This document shows, piece after piece, positions 1 to 4,353 of a DNA stretch of 6,151 nucleotides (position 1 is the first letter of the stretch; each line of letters starts with the position of its first letter). The notes below the pieces were generated by a model. It ran no database searches, had not been told where the DNA came from, and saw nothing but the letters and a program-made list of their open reading frames with translations. The DNA lies in NCBI GenBank assembly GCA_017650795.1, contig JAGCEE010000296.1, positions 1 through 6,151 of the forward strand, written 5' to 3'. The position numbers were made by a program, and so were the translations under genes. This stretch comes from Clostridia bacterium (GTDB lineage: Bacteria > Bacillota > Clostridia > Christensenellales > UBA1242).

Positions 1-1
1 G

Positions 2-520
2 GCATATGATTGCGCACATGCAATAATAAAAGCAGTAAACGAAAAAAATCTTCAAAATGTTTCTATGCCAAATTTAGATGTGGGAGTTTCACTTAATACT
101 GGTGATGTTGTGTTTGGAGTAGTTGGTGACGATAACAGAAAGTCAATAACCATAATTTCGGACACTGTAAACATTACAGCAAAAATGGGTGAGATTAACA
201 AGATGTTTGGAAGCATAATAATCTTCTCAAAAGCAACACTCAATGATATTTCGGCAAGCGTTATGATAAATTATAGATATATCGGAAACTTAAAGCAAAA
301 TGATAAAGAGTATACCTCAATCTTTGAATCATTAGACGCATACCCAAGAGCAAAGCGAGATAAGTTAATAAAAAACAAGGTTGCATTTGAGCAGGGGGTT
401 AGGGCTTATGTAAACGGCAAGTATGATTTGGCAGTAAGGGCATTTGAAGAGGTGTACAAAAAAGAAAAAGACGATAAAGTTTGCTACACTTTTTACAACA
501 AAGCAAAAGAAAAAACATAA
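2..520 (+). CDS. Class III adenylate/guanylate cyclase, C-terminal fragment (5' end outside the window)
   Basis: The frame is open from base 2 to a TAA at 518-520 (172 residues), so this is the 3' end of a longer gene; the first internal ATG (65) lies inside the conserved domain and is not the start. Residues 27-62 match the second half of the class III nucleotidyl cyclase domain: VGVSLNTGDVVFGVVGDD corresponds to the usual GIGINTGxVVxGNIG stretch, and TIISDTVNITAK to TVIGDxVNxAAR. Family members make cAMP or cGMP from ATP or GTP as dimers. Thr50 sits at the substrate-specifying position (Thr occurs there in some bacterial adenylate cyclases), Asn57 is the transition-state Asn, but the partner Arg is Lys61, and the usual Gly before Asp is Ser53. 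The metal-binding aspartates would lie upstream, unseen. Residues 115-172 are predicted helical and charged, with a TPR-like helix pair (AFEQGVRAYVNGKYDLAVRAFEEV), as often follows cyclase domains. It converges on tyrS. Family call is firm; activity and substrate are uncertain. Confidence 0.85.
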   Translation, partial: AYDCAHAIIKAVNEKNLQNVSMPNLDVGVSLNTGDVVFGVVGDDNRKSITIISDTVNITAKMGEINKMFGSIIIFSKATLNDISASVMINYRYIGNLKQNDKEYTSIFESLDAYPRAKRDKLIKNKVAFEQGVRAYVNGKYDLAVRAFEEVYKKEKDDKVCYTFYNKAKEKT

Positions 521-546
521 AAATAATATAATAAAAATAAACCAAA

Positions 547-579
547 AAAAATGTGTTGGACATTATCTAACACATTTTT
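547..579. terminator. Bidirectional rho-independent terminator between the convergent cyclase and tyrS genes
   Basis: The stem pairs 547-560 with 566-579 (core ATGTGTT with AACACAT, plus one G-T wobble) around a five-base loop. On the plus strand the 3' arm ends in TTTTT, and on the minus strand the same hairpin is followed by a run of eight T. It lies 26 bases after the cyclase stop and 31 bases after the tyrS stop, so it can end both transcripts. Confidence 0.8.
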
Positions 580-610
580 AAAAATAAAGATAAAAAATAA
601 TTACAAAATA

Positions 611-1840
611 TTATTTTATTATTTTAATAAATTGCTTTTTTCCTTTTTTTATAAGAGCAAAACCGTCTTTAAAATCGGCATCATATAATGAATAATTAAA
701 ATCGGTTAATTTATTGTCATTAACAGAAATTCCACCTTGCATAATCAATCTTCTTGCTTCACTTTTAGAGGCACAAAATTTGCAATTAACCAAAATATCG
801 CAAATATTAAAACAGCCATCTAAAACTTTAAACTCTGGTGCATCATCATAATTGTTATTACTAAATAAATTGTTTGCCATATTAAGTGCATTGTCGGCAT
901 CTTCTTTGCCGTGTATTCTTTTTGTTATTTCGTAAGCCATAACCTTTTTAGTTTCTCTAATGTCGCCTTGCATAAGTTCTTTAATTCTTTCAATGCTTAA
1001 ATCGGTAAGTCTTGTTAAAAGCATTTCAACTTCGCTGTCATCACGATTGTAAAAGTATTGGAAAAACTCAAAAGGCGAGGTTTTGTTTTTATCAATCCAA
1101 ATTGTTCCTTTGGCAGTTTTGCCCATTTTTTTACCCTCGGAAGTAAGTAGTAGTGGGCATGTGAGTGCTTGAAAAGCCTCTGCATCTTTTCCTTCTAAAA
1201 TATTAAGTTTTCTGCCAAGTTTTGCACCAGCAACAATATTGCCCCATTGGTCCGAGCCACCAATTTCTAGTTTACAACCATACTTTCTATTTAAGTAAAC
1301 AAAGTCGTATGCCTGAATAAGTTGATAGCCCATTTCCAAAAATGTTAAACCACCAGATTCCATTCTAGATTTGCAAGCATCTGATGCAAGCATTTCTGCC
1401 ACATTAAAATGTGCACCAATATCACGCATAAAGTTTACATAGCTGTAATCGTTCATCCAGTCTGCGTTGTTTACAATTATTGCGGGGTTATCGCCATCAA
1501 GCTTTAAAAATCTGCCAATGTTTTCTTTAATTTTTTTGTAGTTATTTTCAATAAACTCACTTGTCACCATAGCACGCATGTCTTGTCTGCCACTTGGGTC
1601 TCCAATTTGTGCGGTAGCACCACCAAGAAGCACTATTGCTTTATGCCCAGCATTTTGGAACTTTTGTAGCATTAAAAGTGATATAGTGTGGCCAATATGC
1701 AAACTATCTGCCGTTGGGTCAATTCCAACATAAACAGCCATAGGCTCTCCATTGCATAGTTTTTTAATTTGCTCCTCATCTGTCATTTGGTAAACAAATT
1801 GTCTTTGTTTTAATTCTTCAAACAAATTGCATCTTTCCAT
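611..1840 (-). CDS. tyrS: Tyrosyl-tRNA synthetase
   Basis: Class I aminoacyl-tRNA synthetase that charges tRNA-Tyr with tyrosine in the cytoplasm, using ATP. At 409 residues it has the usual bacterial length. The Rossmann catalytic domain occupies about 1-230, with the HIGH signature at 48-51 (DPTADSLHIGH) and the KMSKS loop as KMGKT at 238-242. Tyrosine pocket residues known from the Bacillus enzyme are present: Tyr37, Asp41, Tyr172, Gln176 and Asp179, and the GGSDQWGN block at 194-201. An anticodon-recognition helical domain follows (about 250-335), then a C-terminal S4-like RNA-binding domain (about 345-405). The ATG at 1838-1840 has an AGGAG ribosome binding site at 1847-1851, six bases away. 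The gene is transcribed alone from its own promoter under T-box control and ends at a terminator shared with the cyclase gene. Nothing is missing or broken. Confidence 0.97.
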   Translation of the reverse strand: MERCNLFEELKQRQFVYQMTDEEQIKKLCNGEPMAVYVGIDPTADSLHIGHTISLLMLQKFQNAGHKAIVLLGGATAQIGDPSGRQDMRAMVTSEFIENNYKKIKENIGRFLKLDGDNPAIIVNNADWMNDYSYVNFMRDIGAHFNVAEMLASDACKSRMESGGLTFLEMGYQLIQAYDFVYLNRKYGCKLEIGGSDQWGNIVAGAKLGRKLNILEGKDAEAFQALTCPLLLTSEGKKMGKTAKGTIWIDKNKTSPFEFFQYFYNRDDSEVEMLLTRLTDLSIERIKELMQGDIRETKKVMAYEITKRIHGKEDADNALNMANNLFSNNNYDDAPEFKVLDGCFNICDILVNCKFCASKSEARRLIMQGGISVNDNKLTDFNYSLYDADFKDGFALIKKGKKQFIKIIK

Positions 1841-1846
1841 AAATTT

Positions 1847-1851
1847 CTCCT
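1847..1851 (-). promoter_or_regulatory. Ribosome binding site of tyrS
   Basis: AGGAG on the minus strand, six bases before the tyrS ATG. It lies downstream of the T-box terminator, so it is transcribed only when the leader is read through. Confidence 0.85.
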
Positions 1852-1911
1852 AAAATAAACTTTTTATATCGTATTAAAAAATAATGTTTGGCATCTAACA
1901 ATTTATTAAAT

Positions 1912-1948
1912 AAAAAATGCCTTACATCTTAATACAAAAGATATAAGG
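1912..1948 (-). terminator. T-box attenuator terminator of tyrS
   Basis: On the minus strand CCTTATATCTT (1948-1938) pairs with AAGATGTAAGG (1930-1920) around a seven-base loop, with one G-U wobble, and is followed by CATTTTTT. The 5' arm overlaps the bases needed for the antiterminator, which makes the two folds exclusive. Confidence 0.9.
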
Positions 1949-2041
1949 ACGACTAATAAATCGTGGTACCACCTTACTTTGTGACAAAATCACCTCATTA
2001 CAATTTTTTTTTTAGGCAAAATTAAACCTTGCTCCAAAAGT

Positions 2042-2044
2042 GTA
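2042..2044 (-). promoter_or_regulatory. Specifier codon TAC (Tyr) of the tyrS T-box
   Basis: TAC lies in the 3' side of the specifier loop after GAAAT and before a purine. I placed it by aligning CGAAATTACACTTTTGGAGC with the known glyQS specifier region (CGAAAGGCAUUCUUGAGC). The codon matches the downstream tyrS gene. Confidence 0.85.
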
Positions 2045-2139
2045 ATTTCGTTTAACCCCTCAAAAGTTTTGCACCAACCAACTTTTCTCTTAACTCATAT
2101 TGAAGAAAAACTACTGCTTCTTTTTTCAACGCTAAGAGG

Positions 2140-2168
2140 AGTTTAGATTAAATAATAATAATTGTCAA
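2140..2168 (-). promoter_or_regulatory. Sigma-A-type promoter of the tyrS leader
   Basis: On the minus strand a perfect TTGACA (2168-2163) is separated by 17 bases from TAAACT (2145-2140, four of six consensus matches). The predicted start of transcription is near 2133, just ahead of T-box stem I. The promoter lies in the gap after ytxC, so tyrS does not depend on ytxC transcription. Confidence 0.75.
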
Positions 2169-2204
2169 GCAATATTGTGTTTTTATAAAATATAATATTA
2201 TTGT

Positions 2205-2975
2205 TTAAGTTTCAAGCAGATTTTCAACATTAACAAAGTTTATTCTTTTATCAAAAATTTGCTTTAATAATTTTGTTAGGTTGGAGTTAAAGTTTTCTCC
2301 ACAATAAATATTAACATATTTTGGTGCAAGGGAAATAAGACTAGAAATTATAGAGCTATCAATATCTTTTTCTCCAATTTGATTTTGGCAGAGTTTATTA
2401 AAATTGGTATCGTAAAAAATAATGCTATCTTTTTCTTTCATTAGGTTTATTGTTTCGTTTTTAAGTTCTAAATTATCAACTAAAAACTTTAATAGTTCAA
2501 CAAGAGTATCGTTTGAAGATAAATATGACTTGTTGTCATTCGCAATGCCAACAAGTTCTTTCCATTTTTCACGAAGTGCACCAAGTTTAAAAAAATAAAA
2601 AGCTTCCAAATCTAATGAGTTTGATAAATCAAGATGATTTTCAACAATGTATTTATCTGACTCTTTATCAAAACTAACAAGTGCTTGCATAAAAGCCTTT
2701 TTGCTTATTTCATCTAGGTTGTATAGGGTAAGATTTTCGCTTAAAAACTTTAGTTTGTAATCTTCCACAATAACATCGGCTATTAAGTTTTCTATGTAGT
2801 GTTTTAACCTTGCGCTGTCGCATTCTTCGCATGATAAAAGAATGGAGATATTACCACATCTTTCGTATGTTGTGACAATGCCATTATAGTTTTTACAGTA
2901 TTCTTTAAGTGCCATATAGATTTTTTTTGATATTGCTAAATTTTTATCTGATAAACTAATGCAGAATTCCCACAT
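2205..2975 (-). CDS. ytxC: YtxC-family protein (putative sporulation protein)
   Basis: The protein has 256 residues, near the usual length of the family. The second half matches my memory of YtxC: an acidic helical block at 120-172 (SLDLEAFYFFKLGALREKW, then a LVELLKFLVD segment), then a strand with IIFYDT near 185-190, and the diagnostic stretch DIDSSIISSLISLAPKYVNIY at 204-224 followed by a helix ending in IFDKRINFV. There is no signal peptide or membrane segment, so it is probably cytoplasmic. Family function is unknown; the sporulation label comes from Bacillus and Clostridium annotation. The frame can be extended to a TTG at 2990, but AAGGAG at 2981-2986 lies inside that extension and is spaced five bases from the ATG at 2975, so the ATG is the start. 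No clear promoter or terminator was found for it. In Clostridia, ytxC is typically found close upstream of thrS; here it is on the opposite strand. Confidence 0.72.
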   Translation of the reverse strand: MWEFCISLSDKNLAISKKIYMALKEYCKNYNGIVTTYERCGNISILLSCEECDSARLKHYIENLIADVIVEDYKLKFLSENLTLYNLDEISKKAFMQALVSFDKESDKYIVENHLDLSNSLDLEAFYFFKLGALREKWKELVGIANDNKSYLSSNDTLVELLKFLVDNLELKNETINLMKEKDSIIFYDTNFNKLCQNQIGEKDIDSSIISSLISLAPKYVNIYCGENFNSNLTKLLKQIFDKRINFVNVENLLET

Positions 2976-2980
2976 AAAAT

Positions 2981-2986
2981 CTCCTT
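2981..2986 (-). promoter_or_regulatory. Ribosome binding site that fixes the ytxC start
   Basis: AAGGAG on the minus strand, five bases from the ATG at 2975. It would be inside the coding region if the upstream TTG at 2990 were used, which argues for the shorter protein. Confidence 0.88.
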
Positions 2987-3054
2987 GCAAAGTATTTTAT
3001 GCAAGAAAATAAAAAATACACTAAAAAAATGATTTTGTTTGGTTAAAAACTAAC

Positions 3055-3087
3055 AATAAAATGTTTTAATACGTTTGACATTTTATT
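3055..3087. repeat. Perfect 10-bp inverted repeat overlapping the lipoprotein promoter
   Basis: AATAAAATGT (3055-3064) and ACATTTTATT (3078-3087) are exact inverted copies separated by 13 bases. The right arm overlaps the last three bases of the -35 box (3075-3080). No gene ends here, so it is not a terminator; it could be an operator for a dimeric regulator or chance in AT-rich DNA. Confidence 0.45.
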
Positions 3088-3103
3088 TAAAATTATTCAC
3101 AAT
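3075..3103 (+). promoter_or_regulatory. Sigma-A-type promoter of the lipoprotein gene
   Basis: A perfect TTGACA (3075-3080), a 17-base spacer and CACAAT (3098-3103, four of six matches). Transcription would start near 3110, which is downstream of the ATG at 3107 and so excludes it, leaving the ATG at 3128 with an 18-base leader. Confidence 0.7.
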
Positions 3104-3113
3104 GTAATGGAAT

Positions 3114-3119
3114 GGAGAG
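3114..3119 (+). promoter_or_regulatory. Ribosome binding site that fixes the lipoprotein start
   Basis: GGAGAG, with GGAG ending ten bases before the ATG at 3128. It would fall inside the frame if the in-frame ATG at 3107 were used. Confidence 0.65.
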
Positions 3120-3127
3120 TGTGTGTG

Positions 3128-3922
3128 ATGAAAAAAATTATTTCAATAATGCTTCTTATGTTGTTTTCTCTTTCGGCACTTATTTTTAGTGGTTGTGATG
3201 AAGAAAAGGACACGTATTTGGTTTCCACATATATGAATTGGGCAAGGTTTGGAGAGGTTTATGGTGGAAACGATACATATGAAGAAGGCTCATCTGTCAC
3301 AATAACGGCTGTGCCATGGCAAACTAACTCGCAAAAAGATGAAAACGTTTTTGTGGCATGGATACACGACTACAAAGTTGTTTCAAAAGATGCACAATAT
3401 ACTTTTACAGTAAATAAGGACACGGCAGGCGACTATATTGCATTATTTAAAAATAATAAAACCGACTTAGAGTATGTTTCTCCACTTGGTTTTTCATTGG
3501 AATTTGGTGTTTTTGCAGATGATAGCATAAATATTGATGTTGATTCTTATAGCATAGACATTGGTTATTACGAGGATGAACTCTTCCAAGTTCTTAGTGC
3601 AGAGGCAGATAATAACAACATGGCAAGCATAGAGGATATTTATCAAGATGGCGATTTGCCATATACATTTGACAAAACAAAAGATTTGTATGTTAAAGCT
3701 CAAATAAAGTATCTTAGAGGTGACCTAGAATATACAACAACAGCAATCAAAAAAATAAACAAGGTATCTCTTGGCGAGCAGGTACAAAAAATTGAAATTT
3801 TAGACGAGTTTTCAGAAGCAACACTTACAGGGATCGGTACTAGGCTTGAATACTCAAAAAAGCCAAGCCTTGAATTAAACATGGCAAAACTTTCAGATTT
3901 ATTGTTAGAAGAAGCAGAATAA
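3128..3922 (+). CDS. Putative lipoprotein with one InlB B-repeat-like domain
   Basis: A 264-residue secreted protein of unknown function. It begins with a lipoprotein signal peptide: MKK, a hydrophobic core (residues 4-20), then FSGC with Cys23 as the lipid-modified residue and DEE after it, so the mature protein should be anchored to the outer face of the membrane. Residues about 40-108 fit the divergent InlB B-repeat pattern of small beta domains in Gram-positive surface proteins: FGEVYGGNDTYEEGSSVTIT, then FVAWI, then YTFTVNKD and a closing IALF. Residues 110-264 are acidic, mostly predicted strands followed by a helical C-terminus, and match nothing I recognise. It has only one repeat and no LPXTG sorting signal, as expected for a lipid anchor. 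The ATG at 3128 is chosen over the one at 3107 because of the promoter and ribosome binding site. It is a single-gene unit, divergent from ytxC and followed by a terminator. Confidence 0.82.
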   Translation: MKKIISIMLLMLFSLSALIFSGCDEEKDTYLVSTYMNWARFGEVYGGNDTYEEGSSVTITAVPWQTNSQKDENVFVAWIHDYKVVSKDAQYTFTVNKDTAGDYIALFKNNKTDLEYVSPLGFSLEFGVFADDSINIDVDSYSIDIGYYEDELFQVLSAEADNNNMASIEDIYQDGDLPYTFDKTKDLYVKAQIKYLRGDLEYTTTAIKKINKVSLGEQVQKIEILDEFSEATLTGIGTRLEYSKKPSLELNMAKLSDLLLEEAE

Positions 3923-3944
3923 AACTTGATTTAATTAAATATAT

Positions 3945-3981
3945 AAAAATAATAGGCAAAGTTTAAGCCCATTATTTTTTT
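3945..3981 (+). terminator. Rho-independent terminator after the lipoprotein gene
   Basis: AAAAATAAT and GGC (3945-3957) pair with GCC and ATTATTTTT (3967-3979), with one A-C mismatch and a nine-base loop, running into TTTTTTT. It lies 22 bases after the stop and separates this unit from the thrS promoter. Confidence 0.75.
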
Positions 3982-4036
3982 ATGTGGTAGATAAAATATG
4001 GGTTATAAACATTTTTTATGTTTTTTTTAATAGTTA

Positions 4037-4066
4037 TTGACTTTAATTTTTTTTTGTGTATATAAT
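4037..4066 (+). promoter_or_regulatory. Sigma-A-type promoter of the thrS leader
   Basis: TTGACT (4037-4042), an 18-base T-rich spacer and a perfect TATAAT (4061-4066). Transcription is predicted to start near 4073, before T-box stem I. It is the best promoter match in the window. Confidence 0.82.
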
Positions 4067-4176
4067 AATGTCATCTTTAATTTAAACAAATATAAAAGAC
4101 AAGTAGTGTTTGCCCTCTAAATTACCAGAGAAGTTGCCATTAGGCTGGAAGCAACAGATTTATGACAAAACATGAA

Positions 4177-4179
4177 ACC
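4177..4179 (+). promoter_or_regulatory. Specifier codon ACC (Thr) of the thrS T-box
   Basis: ACC follows GAA in the 3' side of the specifier loop and precedes a purine, opposite the AGTA motif. The closing pairs TGTTT and AAACA match the arrangement in the tyrS leader. The codon agrees with the downstream gene. Confidence 0.85.
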
Positions 4180-4265
4180 ACTTTTTAGTTTAACAGCCCT
4201 AGCCTGATGCTAGAAAATAAGTGACCAATAATTTGGTAATTAAGGTGGAACCACGGCTTTAACAA

Positions 4266-4305
4266 GTCGCCCTTTGCTATAAAAATAGCATTGGGTGGCT
4301 TTTTT
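4266..4305 (+). terminator. T-box attenuator terminator of thrS
   Basis: GTCGCCC (4266-4272) pairs with GGGTGGC (4293-4299), and TGCTAT (4275-4280) with ATAGCA (4285-4290), with a TT/TT internal mismatch, a four-base loop and six T after the stem. The first arm contains the bases needed by the antiterminator. Confidence 0.92.
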
Positions 4306-4340
4306 GTTTGTAAAGACAATATTAAAATAATTATTTATTT

Positions 4341-4347
4341 AAAGGAG
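4341..4347 (+). promoter_or_regulatory. Ribosome binding site that fixes the thrS start
   Basis: AAAGGAG, six bases before the ATG at 4354. The reading frame stays open upstream to 4291, but that stretch is the T-box terminator and has no ribosome binding site of its own. Confidence 0.92.
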
Positions 4348-4353
4348 AATTAT

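Larger units (their letters stand above)
1912..2133 (-). promoter_or_regulatory. T-box leader (Tyr-specific) controlling tyrS
   Basis: T-box leaders bind uncharged tRNA and switch from a terminator to an antiterminator. Read on the minus strand, the parts come in the expected order. The 5' side of the specifier loop carries the AGTA motif (within GAAGCAGTAG, 2120-2111). A distal hairpin AAAAGTT/AACTTTT has the loop GGTTGGTGCAA, with the GNTG-type motif. The specifier loop 3' side reads CGAAATTACACTTTTGGAGC (2050-2031), giving TAC (Tyr) at 2044-2042 followed by A. The T-box core TAAGGTGGTACCACG is at 1976-1962. Its TAAGG can pair with CCTTA at 1948-1944 to form the antiterminator, in competition with the terminator hairpin. 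The T in TGGT predicts pairing with a tRNA discriminator A, as in tRNA-Tyr. The 5' limit is the predicted transcription start. Confidence 0.93.
4073..4305 (+). promoter_or_regulatory. T-box leader (Thr-specific) controlling thrS
   Basis: The parts are in canonical order. The AGTA motif of the specifier loop is in AAGTAGTGTTT (4101-4111). A distal hairpin GTTGC/GCAAC (4133-4155) has a loop carrying the GNTG-type GGCTGG. The specifier loop 3' side, ATGAAACCACTT, gives ACC (Thr) at 4177-4179 followed by A. A small hairpin CTAGC/GCTAG (4199-4213) and another ACCAA/TTGGT (4223-4236) fit stems II and III. The T-box core AAGGTGGAACCACGG is at 4242-4256. It competes with the terminator at 4266-4305 by AAGG pairing with CCTT (4271-4274). 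The A in TGGA predicts a discriminator U in the tRNA-Thr that it senses. Uncharged tRNA-Thr would therefore turn thrS on. Confidence 0.94.

Noticed and set aside
52..243. A 63-codon open frame on the minus strand inside the cyclase gene.
   Set aside because: It is antisense to well-conserved cyclase codons, resembles no known protein and has no ribosome binding site I can see.
2004..2013. The run of T on the plus strand (A on the minus strand) in the tyrS leader, considered as a terminator tract.
   Set aside because: It lies in the linker between stem I and the T-box core, on the A side of the leader RNA, and has no hairpin that would use it.
2171..2204. A possible terminator just after ytxC on the minus strand (TA-rich palindrome ATAATATTAT).
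   Set aside because: The pairing is only A-T, the stem is short and there is no clean U-tract, so it is not distinguishable from local AT-richness.
2994..3022. A possible ytxC promoter on the minus strand (TAAAAT at 2999-2994).
   Set aside because: No acceptable -35 box lies at 16-18 bases; AGTGTA is a poor match.
3107..3127. A seven-codon N-terminal extension of the lipoprotein (start at 3107).
   Set aside because: The predicted transcription start is near 3110, and the ribosome binding site would lie inside the extension; MKK at 3128 is a normal signal peptide start.
3494..3882. Two minus-strand open frames (60-69 codons) inside the lipoprotein gene.
   Set aside because: They are antisense shadows of a gene with a convincing signal peptide and domain, and are hydrophobic only because the complement of acidic, AT-rich codons reads that way.
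4291..4353. A 21-codon N-terminal extension of thrS from TTG at 4291.
   Set aside because: It starts inside the T-box terminator hairpin, runs through the ribosome binding site, and does not encode a TGS domain.
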